A DNA stretch of 64,000 nucleotides from JAGQPD01 sp020426865 (GTDB lineage: Bacteria; Planctomycetota; Planctomycetia; Pirellulales; Pirellulaceae): positions 434,001 to 498,000 of the forward strand of contig JAWKTN010000006.1 in the NCBI GenBank assembly GCA_041399065.1, in the 5' to 3' direction. The notes under the pieces are model-generated. The model saw nothing but the letters and a program-made list of their open reading frames with translations. It was not told the origin of the DNA and did no database searches. Positions within the stretch are counted from its first letter, which is position 1; each line of letters opens with the position of its first letter. Of this stretch, positions 43,781 to 52,681 are shown piece by piece. A program made the translations under genes and the position numbers.

Positions 43781-44734
43781 ATGAAGAGTGGGTTGAAAAG
43801 AATGGCGAAACCAAACGAGGGTCTGTGGTCTTCGAGCATCGTGCCGATGTTGGCGGTGGGCGCAATGTTGCTGCTCGTTGTGGGCTGTGCTCGTCATCTT
43901 CCTCCCGACGTCGCTGCGGATCTTCCTTCCGCGATGCAAATCCGAGCGGGATTTGCCACGGCGGACGGCAGTGGCCAAGCCAGTGACAGCGGCGGTTCGG
44001 GTGCGGAGCCAACCGGTTGGGCGACGCTGCGGGGGCGATTCATTTTTGACGGCACACCTCCAAGTCCCGCCGCACTTTCCATCACCCGTGACAACGATAT
44101 TTGTGCTCCCGGTGGCAAGCCGGTGTACAGCCAGTCCCTCGTCGTCGATCCAAACTCAAAGGGTATCAAGAACTGCGTGATATTCTTGACCAGTTCGTTG
44201 AAGCCGGAAGAACCTTGGACGCACCCCAGCATGCAGCCGGGGAAAACGGACGAAGTCCTGTTTGATCAGAAGGAATGCGTGTTCCTCTCGCACGTATTGG
44301 CCATGCAGTCGTCACAGCCGCTGCGCATCAAGAACAGCGACAGCGTCGGTCATAATACAAACCTTTCCGCCAAAGCGAATCCAAAGTTTGACCAGACGAT
44401 TCCTAGTGGCGAAAGCCTGATATATCAACCTTCCGCGGAAGAACGCGAGCCATTTCCGGTGAAGTGCGCGATTCATCCGTGGATGGAAGCATGGATGATC
44501 ATGCGCGACAACTCGTACTACTGCGTGAGCCAGGACGATGGTTCCTTCGTGATTGAGAACCTTCCGGCAGGGATCGAGCTGGAGTTTCGTGTATGGCAAG
44601 AGGCTTGCAAGTTTCCCAAGACAGTCTCGATTGACGGTGCGGGCGAATCGGGTGGCAAGGGAAAATTGACGATCACCCTGCAGTCTGGGGCCGACGAGAC
44701 CATGAATATCACGTTGCCGAGTAGCGTGTTTTAG
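43781..44734 (+). CDS. Amicyanin-like cupredoxin-domain lipoprotein, copy B
   Basis: A paralogue of the preceding gene along its whole length (for example FIFDGTPP against FVFDGAAP, GHNT in both, CAIHPWM against CSIHPWM). It differs in being a lipoprotein: LLLVVGC is a lipobox. Candidate copper ligands are the His of VGHNT and the Cys, His and Met of CAIHPWM. The start is uncertain among GTG 43763, ATG 43781 and ATG 43802; none has a clear ribosome-binding site. As a membrane-tethered copy it may serve a fixed relay while copy A diffuses. Inference from sequence only. Confidence 0.75.
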   Translation: MKSGLKRMAKPNEGLWSSSIVPMLAVGAMLLLVVGCARHLPPDVAADLPSAMQIRAGFATADGSGQASDSGGSGAEPTGWATLRGRFIFDGTPPSPAALSITRDNDICAPGGKPVYSQSLVVDPNSKGIKNCVIFLTSSLKPEEPWTHPSMQPGKTDEVLFDQKECVFLSHVLAMQSSQPLRIKNSDSVGHNTNLSAKANPKFDQTIPSGESLIYQPSAEEREPFPVKCAIHPWMEAWMIMRDNSYYCVSQDDGSFVIENLPAGIELEFRVWQEACKFPKTVSIDGAGESGGKGKLTITLQSGADETMNITLPSSVF

Positions 44735-44895
44735 CGAGACCGTGGTGGTGTAAGTGCCGTCCGTTAGACAAGATGCGGCCAGTTTGACGAAATAGGGCCC
44801 GCCAAGACAAGTTCCAAGCGACGACGATAACGTGTTTGTGTTTTGATTTGAGTCGGTAACCAAAATAGACAGAGCTCCTGGGGGGAGCGAACTCG

Positions 44896-46113
44896 ATGCA
44901 ACGAAACATCAATCGGTTTTTGTGGTTGCTTTTGCCAGTGCTGGTAGCAACAGGTTGTGATGCGCCCGAGGCGCGGTTTCGGATGAACATGGCCTATTTG
45001 CACAAGAACGAAAAGAAGGCAGAGGCGTTCACTGCGGAACAAAAGGCCGACGTCGCCAATATCTTGGCGGCACTGTTCGGCACGCCGGACCAGCCACATC
45101 TCCCGCAGGGCGCCGGTCTGGAAGATGTCATCAGCATCGATCGCCTGAAGATGGCAGCCGGACCGGTGGGGGTCGATGAGCAAGGGATTGCCACGGGGTT
45201 GTATCGACAACATTGCAGTCATTGTCATGGGGTATCCGGCGACGGCAATGGGCCCACTGCCGCTTATCTGAATCCGTACCCTCGCGATTATCGAATGGGG
45301 ATCTTCAAGTTCAAATCGACGGGCAAAGGGACGCCGCCAACGCACGAGGATCTGTTGCGGATTCTGTACGAGGGGGTTCCGGGGACGGCCATGCCGTCGT
45401 TTAGGTTGTTGCCCGATATCGAACGTGAAGCAATCGTCGACTACGTCAAGTACCTGGCGATACGCGGACAGGTGGAGCGGCGTTTGATGGAGGATATTGC
45501 CATTGAGTTGGGGCCCGGTGAGCGGCTCGATCAATCGGGCGAGTATCTGGTTGGTGAGATCGTTGCATCGGCCGTTGCGAAGTGGTCCGCGGCGGAAGAG
45601 GAAGTGACGGAGGTCCCCGCCCGGCCGGATGATTGGAACGAGTCCGCCGCGATTGCTCGCGGTCGAGAACTCTTTCACGGCGCGGTCGCCAACTGCGTGA
45701 AGTGCCACGGCGAAACACAACTCGGTGACGGGCAACGCACGGATTACGACGAGTGGTCGAAAGACTATGAAGACTTTTCCAAACCGATGACCGATCAGGA
45801 AAAACAAAAGTTGGTCGACGAGCTTGTCGAGTTGGGTGGTCTACCACCAAGGAACATCTTTCCTCGCAACTTGCGTGAGGGGATCTATCGCGGGGGGCGC
45901 CGGCCGGAAGAATTGTATCGCCGCATCACCAACGGCATTGACGGCACCCCGATGCCTGCTGCGACCATGAAGCCCGACGACGCCCCTGAACAACAGCAGG
46001 GTCTGACTGCCGCCGATGTGTGGTGCATCGTCGACTACATTCGATCGCTTCCCTATGAACCGGGTGGGGAACGAGCTACTTACGGTCAGGAATTCAAACG
46101 CGAACGCATGTAG
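44896..46113 (+). CDS. Diheme c-type cytochrome lipoprotein
   Basis: 405 residues with lipobox LVATGC near residue 21. Two cytochrome c domains are present: CSHCH at 107-111 with a probable axial Met in GTAMPSF, and CVKCH at 267-271 with Met in GTPMPA. The first domain has the class I pattern GDGNGPTA...YPRDY. It lies 66 bases before coxB, whose product lacks a cytochrome c domain, so this may be the oxidase's direct electron donor. SoxX/ActE-like or cbb3-type relatives are possible but the context favours the oxidase. Confidence 0.85.
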   Translation: MQRNINRFLWLLLPVLVATGCDAPEARFRMNMAYLHKNEKKAEAFTAEQKADVANILAALFGTPDQPHLPQGAGLEDVISIDRLKMAAGPVGVDEQGIATGLYRQHCSHCHGVSGDGNGPTAAYLNPYPRDYRMGIFKFKSTGKGTPPTHEDLLRILYEGVPGTAMPSFRLLPDIEREAIVDYVKYLAIRGQVERRLMEDIAIELGPGERLDQSGEYLVGEIVASAVAKWSAAEEEVTEVPARPDDWNESAAIARGRELFHGAVANCVKCHGETQLGDGQRTDYDEWSKDYEDFSKPMTDQEKQKLVDELVELGGLPPRNIFPRNLREGIYRGGRRPEELYRRITNGIDGTPMPAATMKPDDAPEQQQGLTAADVWCIVDYIRSLPYEPGGERATYGQEFKRERM

Positions 46114-46179
46114 TGGATAGGTTTTGCGAGTACACCCGTTAGTTCGGCAGAGTCCGGCACGATCCTGGGAGAGATAAAA

Positions 46180-47016
46180 GTGGGACGATTCTGGAGTTTG
46201 ATGTTTTTGCTGGTCCCCGTCTTGGGCATTACGGTGTTCGCGCTGGCGATCAACAACATGTGGCCTATGAAAAACCACTGGTTCCCCGTCGACGTGTCCG
46301 AGCATGGCCATATGATTGACGGCCTGTTCAATTTCATTCTTTACCTGACGGGTGCAATCTTTGTTGGAACCGGAATGGTGTTGTTCTGGGTCCTGTGGAA
46401 ATACGATGCTGAGCGTGTTCAGGAGAACGTAATGTACACGCATGGGAGCCACACACTGGAAGTCGTTTGGTCGATTTTGCCGGCGGCCACCCTGCTGTTC
46501 ATCGCGATCTACCAGATGGATACTTGGCACTCGGAAAAAATGGCCTATCCCATGTTGGCGGGTGTCGACAATGTGCTGGGAACGGACGACGATATCCGGC
46601 GACCTCCCATTGCCGAAGTTACCGGCCGGCAATTCGAATGGCGGATTCGGTATCCTGGTGAGGACGGCGTCCTGGGAACTCGCGACGATCTCTTCACCGT
46701 CAATGATCTGCACATTCCTGTCGGCGAAGAAACCGTGATCACGATCAAAAGCCAGGATGTCCTTCATAGCTTCTTCTTGCCGAACTTTCGTTTGAAGCAA
46801 GATTTGGTACCTGGTATGAAACAGCAAGTGTGGTTCACGCCTACCACCGAGGGGGAATACGATATCGTGTGTGCCGAACTCTGTGGCTGGGGACACTATA
46901 AGATGCGTGGTCGGATCACGGTCGAAAGTCGCGCCGACTACGAACAGTTTATTGTAAGCCTCCAGGAAGAGCAGCAACCGTTGAAGTCACCGATTGGTCA
47001 GGTGGCGGCACAGTAG
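46180..47016 (+). CDS. coxB: Cytochrome c oxidase subunit II
   Basis: Carries the binuclear CuA centre. Two transmembrane helices (about 4-24 and 47-70) and a cupredoxin domain. The CuA ligands are H196 (VLHSFFLPNF) and C231-A-E-L-C235 with H239 and M242, all present. YTHGSHTLEVVWSILPA is the usual second-helix start. There is no C-terminal cytochrome c domain. The start is GTG 46180, with GGGAGA upstream. At 278 residues, with an insertion between the strands around AGVDNVLGTDDD, it is slightly longer than many. 14 bases separate it from coxA. Confidence 0.95.
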   Translation: MGRFWSLMFLLVPVLGITVFALAINNMWPMKNHWFPVDVSEHGHMIDGLFNFILYLTGAIFVGTGMVLFWVLWKYDAERVQENVMYTHGSHTLEVVWSILPAATLLFIAIYQMDTWHSEKMAYPMLAGVDNVLGTDDDIRRPPIAEVTGRQFEWRIRYPGEDGVLGTRDDLFTVNDLHIPVGEETVITIKSQDVLHSFFLPNFRLKQDLVPGMKQQVWFTPTTEGEYDIVCAELCGWGHYKMRGRITVESRADYEQFIVSLQEEQQPLKSPIGQVAAQ

Positions 47017-47030
47017 GAGTTTATCCCAAG

Positions 47031-48842
47031 ATGAGTAGTATCACTGTCGGCTCGCATGGTCACGCTTCAGCCGGTCATGGTCACAGCGACCATTCCGTCG
47101 GAAGTTTTATTTCCACCTATGTTTTCTCTCGCGACCACAAGATCATTGGTTTGCAGTTTTTGTTTTCTACGCTGCTGTGGTTCCTCGTCGGCGGCCTGTT
47201 GGCGCTGGGGATTCGCTGGCAATTGGCTTGGCCGTGGCAAAGCATGCCCGTGATCGGCCCGATGCTATTCTCCGCGGAAGGGGGGCAGATCTCGCCCGAG
47301 TTTTACACGATGCTATTCACGATGCATGCCACGGTAATGATCTTTTTCGTGATCATTCCGATTCTTGCCGGCGCCTTTGGCAACTATCTGATTCCGCTAA
47401 TGATCGGTGCCGACGACATGGCCTTTCCCACGCTGAATATGCTCAGCTATTGGTTCATGTGGCCAGCGTTTGTTTGCATTATCCTCAGCTTTTTCAGTCC
47501 CGGTTACGGCGCCGCGGCGGGCTGGACGTCCTACCCGCCTTTGTCGGCCGTCTGGGAGTCAGCTCCCAGCAGCGGGGCGGCACAAACCCTGTGGTTGCTC
47601 GGCGTTACCTTTGTCGGGGTCTCGTCAATGATGGGGTCGGTCAACTACATGACCACCATTATTCAGATGCGGGCTCCGGGTATGACCATGTTCCGTCTGC
47701 CGTTGACGATTTGGGGCATGTTCATCACCGCTGTCCTGCAGGCATTCGCCTTGCCAGTGTTGACGGCTGCGGGCTTCATGCAACTGATGGACCGGATGCT
47801 GGGCACGGGGTTCTTTATTCCCGAACAGCTGGTCGTAAATAACTCGATTGCTGCCAGCGGTGGCGGCCAGCCACTTCTATGGCAGCACTTATTCTGGTTT
47901 TATTCCCACCCGGCTGTCTACATCATGATCCTTCCGGCGATGGGGATGGTTTCCGACATTCTCAGTTGTTTTGCTCGTAAGCCAGTTTTTGGGTACAAAC
48001 CGATGGTCTATTCCATTTCAGCCATTGCCGGTTTGGGATTCATCGTCTGGGGGCACCATATGTTCGTCTCAGGAATGAACCCGATCCTGGGAATGACCTT
48101 CATGGTGGCTACGATGATGATCGCACTGCCGAGTGCCGTCAAAACTTTTAATTGGCTTGGCACGCTGTGGGGAGGAAAGATCCAGTACACGACGCCAATG
48201 TTGTTTGCCCTGGCATTTGTCTCGATGTTCGTAATCGGCGGGTTGAGCGGCATCTTCATGGCAGCGACTCCCGTGGACATTTACATCCACGATACGTATT
48301 ACATCGTTGCCCATTTCCACTACGTGTTGTTTGCGGGAACGGCGATGGCCGTGTTTGGCGCCATCTACTTCTGGTTTCCCAAGATGTTTGGCCGAATGAT
48401 GGACGAGACGCTCGGGAAGATCCATTTCTTCCTGACGTTCATCTTCCTCAACGGCACGTTCTTTACGATGCATATTCTGGGGGCCGCCGGTTTCCCACGG
48501 CGATTGGCGGACCCGTATCATTACGAATCGTTCCAGCAACTGCTGCCGATGAACCGGTTCATGTCCATTTGTGCGATCTTGATGGTCGCGGTGCAAGTCG
48601 TGTTCGCGTTCAACTTCATCTATAGCATGTTCTTTGGCAAGAAAGTCGGGCGAAATCCCTGGCATGCCAACGGTTTGGAATGGTCCGCTCCCAGCCCACC
48701 CGGGCACGGCAATTTCGACTTCCAACCGATCGTCTATCGCGGACCCTATGAATACGGTTCGCCCGAAGTGGACACCGACTACTATCCGCAGATCCAACCG
48801 CCTCCGGAAGGCGTGGAGCCAACCGATCCCGGCCACCACTAG
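47031..48842 (+). CDS. coxA: Cytochrome c oxidase subunit I, A2-type
   Basis: The catalytic heme-copper subunit, 603 residues with twelve helices. Helix VI reads Y291-S-H-P-A-V-Y297: the His-Tyr crosslink pair is kept, but the glutamate of HPEVY is absent and YS precedes, the mark of the A2 subfamily (as in Rhodothermus marinus caa3). The CuB histidines in WGHHMFVSG and the heme ligands in DTYYIVAHFHYVLF are present. The N-terminus is His-rich (SHGHASAGHGHSDHS), and a Pro-rich 60-residue tail follows the last helix. Heme a synthesis genes come next, consistent with an aa3-type enzyme. Confidence 0.96.
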   Translation: MSSITVGSHGHASAGHGHSDHSVGSFISTYVFSRDHKIIGLQFLFSTLLWFLVGGLLALGIRWQLAWPWQSMPVIGPMLFSAEGGQISPEFYTMLFTMHATVMIFFVIIPILAGAFGNYLIPLMIGADDMAFPTLNMLSYWFMWPAFVCIILSFFSPGYGAAAGWTSYPPLSAVWESAPSSGAAQTLWLLGVTFVGVSSMMGSVNYMTTIIQMRAPGMTMFRLPLTIWGMFITAVLQAFALPVLTAAGFMQLMDRMLGTGFFIPEQLVVNNSIAASGGGQPLLWQHLFWFYSHPAVYIMILPAMGMVSDILSCFARKPVFGYKPMVYSISAIAGLGFIVWGHHMFVSGMNPILGMTFMVATMMIALPSAVKTFNWLGTLWGGKIQYTTPMLFALAFVSMFVIGGLSGIFMAATPVDIYIHDTYYIVAHFHYVLFAGTAMAVFGAIYFWFPKMFGRMMDETLGKIHFFLTFIFLNGTFFTMHILGAAGFPRRLADPYHYESFQQLLPMNRFMSICAILMVAVQVVFAFNFIYSMFFGKKVGRNPWHANGLEWSAPSPPGHGNFDFQPIVYRGPYEYGSPEVDTDYYPQIQPPPEGVEPTDPGHH

Positions 48843-48880
48843 ACCGTGTCGTACTCCCATCCCGATCCAAGACATTTACT

Positions 48881-49933
48881 ATGACCAACGTCGACATACC
48901 TGCCGACACTGAACAGCGTGGTGCTTGGCCGCACCGGTTGGCTGTGCTCTTGGTATGCGCCACGTTCCCGCTCATCTGGGTTGGCGGTTTGGTAACAACC
49001 TATGACGCAGGGATGGCAGTTCCCGATTGGCCGTCCACCTATGGGTACAACTTGTTCTTGTATCCGTGGCAGACATGGGTGTCAGGGCCGTGGGACCTGT
49101 TTATCGAGCATGGCCATCGACTTTTGGGGGCCACGGTAGGAATGCTGGCGATCGCCGCGATGGTGACGATCGTCTGGAAAGATTCGCGACGATGGGTAAA
49201 GGTATTGTCCGTTATCGCGTTGACCGCCGTTTGCCTGCAGGGGGTCCTGGGGGGGCAGCGTGTGCTATGGAACAATCGACAGATTGCCCAGCTCCACGGT
49301 GTCTTCGGGCCCGTTTGTTTTTGTCTTTTCGTGAGTTTGGCGGTTGTGACATCCCAGTGGTGGCGCGCCACAGGAAGGACCGGTGATTCGTTGCAGATTG
49401 GTAACATGTCGGCAAGGGGTGCCGTCGGAGCGACGGTGTTGTCAGGTTGCGCGTTGGTGCAACTGATCCTCGGTTCTCAGCTGCGACATGTCATGGGGGG
49501 AGCCGGCGGGGCGGGTTTTCGCGTTGCGTTGTTGTTCCATCTGGTGCTGGCCGCCGTAATTTTCGCACAAACCGTCTGGCTGGTGGCAATCCATCTTGCG
49601 GCCACGAGTCGAGACGGAGTTAAGTCAGTCGCCCTCTCGCTCATGTTCCTGGTGTTGTTGCAGGTCGGACTGGGACTTGCCACTTGGGTTTTGAAGTACT
49701 ACTGGCCCGCATGGGCGGAAGGTGCGTGGTTTGCTCGTCCATTTACGATCGTGAACGAAAGCATGCCACAGTCGCTGGTCGTTACCGGACACGTCGCGAC
49801 CGGATCGCTGATTCTCGCGATGTCGGTCAAGTTGGCGTTGCGGAGTTGGCGGTTGTGCCGCCCGGCGAATATTAACGCTCGTCCGCCTCTTAACGTCAAA
49901 GGAACGACTTTGACGATGGGGGTTGCGCTATGA
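48881..49933 (+). CDS. ctaA: Heme A synthase
   Basis: Oxidises the C8 methyl of heme O to the formyl group of heme A. A 350-residue, eight-helix COX15/CtaA protein. The first helix GGLVTTYDAGMAVPDWPSTY, FIEHGHRLLGATVGM, QGVLGGQRV and QLHGVFGP are family blocks; the histidines of EHGHR and LHG, and those in the second half (LFHLVLA, VTGHVATG), are the heme ligands. It overlaps ctaB by four bases (ATGA). Confidence 0.93.
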   Translation: MTNVDIPADTEQRGAWPHRLAVLLVCATFPLIWVGGLVTTYDAGMAVPDWPSTYGYNLFLYPWQTWVSGPWDLFIEHGHRLLGATVGMLAIAAMVTIVWKDSRRWVKVLSVIALTAVCLQGVLGGQRVLWNNRQIAQLHGVFGPVCFCLFVSLAVVTSQWWRATGRTGDSLQIGNMSARGAVGATVLSGCALVQLILGSQLRHVMGGAGGAGFRVALLFHLVLAAVIFAQTVWLVAIHLAATSRDGVKSVALSLMFLVLLQVGLGLATWVLKYYWPAWAEGAWFARPFTIVNESMPQSLVVTGHVATGSLILAMSVKLALRSWRLCRPANINARPPLNVKGTTLTMGVAL

Positions 49934-50832
49934 ACGCCTTTGTTGGGAGCGTAGGACGAATTGGTTCCGTCGGGGTTGCCCGATTGGCCGACTATCTTGA
50001 ACTGACAAAACCTCGCATTGCCGTCCTGGTATTGATCACTGTCGTCGTTGGCGCCTCGTCCGCCCGCTGGGGACAACCCGATCCATGGTCGATGTTGCAT
50101 GCGGTGCTTGGAACCGCGTTGGTGGCGGCGAGTGCAAGTGCGATGAATCAGTGGTGGGAACGAAAAACCGACCGCTTGATGCGTCGGACGTTTGACCGCC
50201 CCCTCGCCGCCGGTCGACTTGCCGCTCGTGAAGTCCTCGTCTTTGGTGCGACACTTGCCATCGTCGGAATTTTCGATTTGTTGTTTTTCACAAATCTGTT
50301 GACCGCGTCTCTGGCCGTAATTACGTGGGCGTCTTATGTCTTGATTTACACCCCCATGAAACGTCGGACGCATTGGAACACGCTCGTCGGTGCGATTGGC
50401 GGAGCGTTGCCGGTGCTGATTGGTTGGGCGTCGACCGGTGCGAGTTTCGACGCGCGAGCGGTGGCGCTGTTTCTGCTAATTTTCCTCTGGCAGTTCCCGC
50501 ACTTCATGGCGATCGCTTGGCTCTATCGCCGTCAATACGCCAACGCGGGAATCCAGATGATTACCGTGACCGATCCGACCGGAAGAAGGGCGGGCCATCA
50601 AGCGCTTCTGGGTGCGATAGCCGTGATTCCGGTGAGTCTGGTGCCGGCGGCACTCTCGCCGCCGTCATTGGTCTATCTGTTGGTCGCTACGGCACTCGGA
50701 GTGATCCAGTTGGGATGTGCCATTCGGTTCACAATCCGCCAGGATGAGTTAACCTCACGGCGGCTGTTGCATATTTCGTTAGTCTACCTCCCGGCGGTGC
50801 TCATACTGTTGGCTTGGGTGCCTTTTCTTTAA
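49930..50832 (+). CDS. ctaB: Protoheme IX farnesyltransferase (heme O synthase)
   Basis: Farnesylates heme b to heme O, the step before CtaA. A UbiA-superfamily membrane protein of 300 residues: LTKPRIAVLVLITVVVGA, the first Asp motif NQWWERKTDRLMRRTFDRP, YTPMKRRTHWNTLVGAIGGA and WQFPHFMAIAWLYRRQY are diagnostic for CyoE/CtaB. The start overlaps the ctaA stop. It belongs with coxA as an aa3-type oxidase requirement. Confidence 0.95.
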   Translation: MNAFVGSVGRIGSVGVARLADYLELTKPRIAVLVLITVVVGASSARWGQPDPWSMLHAVLGTALVAASASAMNQWWERKTDRLMRRTFDRPLAAGRLAAREVLVFGATLAIVGIFDLLFFTNLLTASLAVITWASYVLIYTPMKRRTHWNTLVGAIGGALPVLIGWASTGASFDARAVALFLLIFLWQFPHFMAIAWLYRRQYANAGIQMITVTDPTGRRAGHQALLGAIAVIPVSLVPAALSPPSLVYLLVATALGVIQLGCAIRFTIRQDELTSRRLLHISLVYLPAVLILLAWVPFL

Positions 50833-50902
50833 CAGCATTTAATAGCATACTCGTCCGACTGCGAGGTCGGAGCAAAATCGACAAGAAGAAGGTTTGTCAG
50901 AA

Positions 50903-52087
50903 ATGTCAGAACACGGTAGTGAGCATCACGCTGGACACGTGCATTTGGAATATCAGCCTGCGCTTCCGCTGAGGAACGGCAAGCTCTGTCTGTGGTTGTT
51001 TCTCTCGACGGAAATCATGTTTTTCGCCGGTCTGATCGGTACCTATATCGTGTTGCGATTCGGAGCACCAGCGTGGCCGTCACCGCACGACGTGCATTTG
51101 ATCGAAATCTGGGGTGCCGTCAACACATTTTTTCTGATCTGTTCCAGCGTGACGGTCGTTTTGTCGCTGGAAGCGGCTCATGCCAATCGAGCGTCATCGG
51201 CGAAGTTCTGGCTGATGCTGACTTTCGTTTTGGGAACGATCTTCTTGCTGATTAAGATGTACGAGTACAACTCGAAGTTCGCACACGGGATCTATCCGGC
51301 CAAGCCACGTAGCTTGCTCTGGGAGCGAGCTGATTTGTATTATTTGTCGGCGGTTCGTGAGTCGTTGCAGGACGAGCGGCTAAGCATCGAAGCCCGTCGC
51401 GACGAGAATCAGCAGCTGGCGGCCGCGGACCAAGAGAAGCTGGACACCGTCGATACAATTCTGCAAGGGCTCGTTTTGCCGGCCGAACGGAAGGCGGCCG
51501 CCACGGATCAAGTGGGACCCAGGTTTGAAGCCGTTCAGTTGGTGGCATCTGCGATCTATCCCCGTCATGGTCAACGGGAGGCACTTCTTGAGCAATTGGA
51601 ACAGCTGGAACCGGAGATCAAGTCTACCGACCAACGGCTAACGCAACAACGAGAGCAGTTGGTGGCGACGCAATCATCCCTTCAGGCCGCACCCGAGGCA
51701 GAACGCGATGCGGGGAAGCTGGCGGAGGTGGGCGGGCAGATTGCCGTGCTCGACGAACAACACCGGTTGGTTCAGGCCCAATCTCGTGCCATGAGCCTGG
51801 TGCGTGAGGCGGAACTTGGGTTGAACGAACACTTTGCCGAAGGACGCGTCCGCGGATGGATGAAGTTGCCCATGGTGATTCCTGGTGGCAACATGTGGGC
51901 AAGTACCTACTTCTTACTGACTGGGTTTCACGCGATCCACGTGTTGGTTGGTTTGATCGTCTTTGCGTTGGCTCTACCAATGACGTTGGACAAGTCCAAA
52001 GCCGGATTCATAGAGAATTCCGGTTTATATTGGCACTTCGTGGACCTTGTATGGATCTTCCTGTTTCCACTGTTGTATCTGTTTTAG
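50903..52087 (+). CDS. coxC: Cytochrome c oxidase subunit III with a large coiled-coil insertion
   Basis: The N-terminal helices (LWLFLSTEIMFFAGLIGTYI and the next two) and C-terminal helices (ASTYFLLTGFHAIHVLVGL, WHFVDLVWIFLFPLLYL) are standard CoxC. Between them, at about 127-317, sits an insertion of some 190 residues. It is hydrophilic and rich in Gln, Glu and Leu (REALLEQLEQLEPEIKSTDQ), predicted as coiled coil. ATG 50903 is chosen because AAGAAGG lies ten bases upstream; a TTG at 50894 is the alternative. The N-terminus is His-rich. The insertion is not part of known subunit III structures; from helix topology I cannot say which side it faces. Confidence 0.9.
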   Translation: MSEHGSEHHAGHVHLEYQPALPLRNGKLCLWLFLSTEIMFFAGLIGTYIVLRFGAPAWPSPHDVHLIEIWGAVNTFFLICSSVTVVLSLEAAHANRASSAKFWLMLTFVLGTIFLLIKMYEYNSKFAHGIYPAKPRSLLWERADLYYLSAVRESLQDERLSIEARRDENQQLAAADQEKLDTVDTILQGLVLPAERKAAATDQVGPRFEAVQLVASAIYPRHGQREALLEQLEQLEPEIKSTDQRLTQQREQLVATQSSLQAAPEAERDAGKLAEVGGQIAVLDEQHRLVQAQSRAMSLVREAELGLNEHFAEGRVRGWMKLPMVIPGGNMWASTYFLLTGFHAIHVLVGLIVFALALPMTLDKSKAGFIENSGLYWHFVDLVWIFLFPLLYLF

Positions 52088-52168
52088 AATGGTGCTGATT
52101 CAGATCGCAAGCAATCGGAAATACAATTCGTATTCAACGACCTACCGGATGAGCGGGAGCAAACAAAT

Positions 52169-52672
52169 ATGACACATGCCGAGACACACGAGAACGGGCA
52201 CTCGGAAGAGCACGGTTCCCACGGTGGGGTGGGCAAGTATTTGGCAGTGTTTGTGGCATTGTGCGTGCTAACGGGCGCGTCATTCTTGACGACGTCGTCG
52301 ATGTGGCCGTTTTCGGCGAACGTATCAAGAGCGTTCATGATGGCGGTTTCCTGCACGAAAGCCATGTTGGTGGTGATGTTTTTTATGCATCTGTTGTGGG
52401 AGGCGAACTGGAAGTACGTCCTGACGATTCCCGCCGCGTTCATGTCGGTATTTCTCGTTGCCATGCTTGTGCCCGACGTTGGCATGCGATTGTTCAGATA
52501 TTCTGAAGAGCGAATGATTCATGCGGCCAAAGTCGCGCCGTACGAATCGCATCAAGCGGCCAGTCACGAGGCCGCGGAGCACGCCAATGGCGAGGGTCAC
52601 GGTACAGGGCACGGCGGTAGCCAGCCCGACCATCATGCTCCGGGAGATGCGCACGATGGTTCGACGCACTGA
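52169..52672 (+). CDS. coxD: Cytochrome c oxidase subunit IV-like, with His-rich ends
   Basis: A 167-residue protein with three hydrophobic helices in the COX4_pro/CyoD-like arrangement: KYLAVFVALCVLTGASFL, SRAFMMAVSCTKAMLVVMFF followed by MHLLWEANWKY, and TIPAAFMSVFLVAMLVP. Both tails are rich in histidine: the N-terminus (THAETHENGHSEEHGSH) and the last 40 residues (GEGHGTGHGGSQPDHHAP). It follows coxC and precedes the ABC exporter by nine bases. Assignment rests on topology and position. Confidence 0.8.
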   Translation: MTHAETHENGHSEEHGSHGGVGKYLAVFVALCVLTGASFLTTSSMWPFSANVSRAFMMAVSCTKAMLVVMFFMHLLWEANWKYVLTIPAAFMSVFLVAMLVPDVGMRLFRYSEERMIHAAKVAPYESHQAASHEAAEHANGEGHGTGHGGSQPDHHAPGDAHDGSTH

Positions 52673-52681
52673 TAGGTTGCG

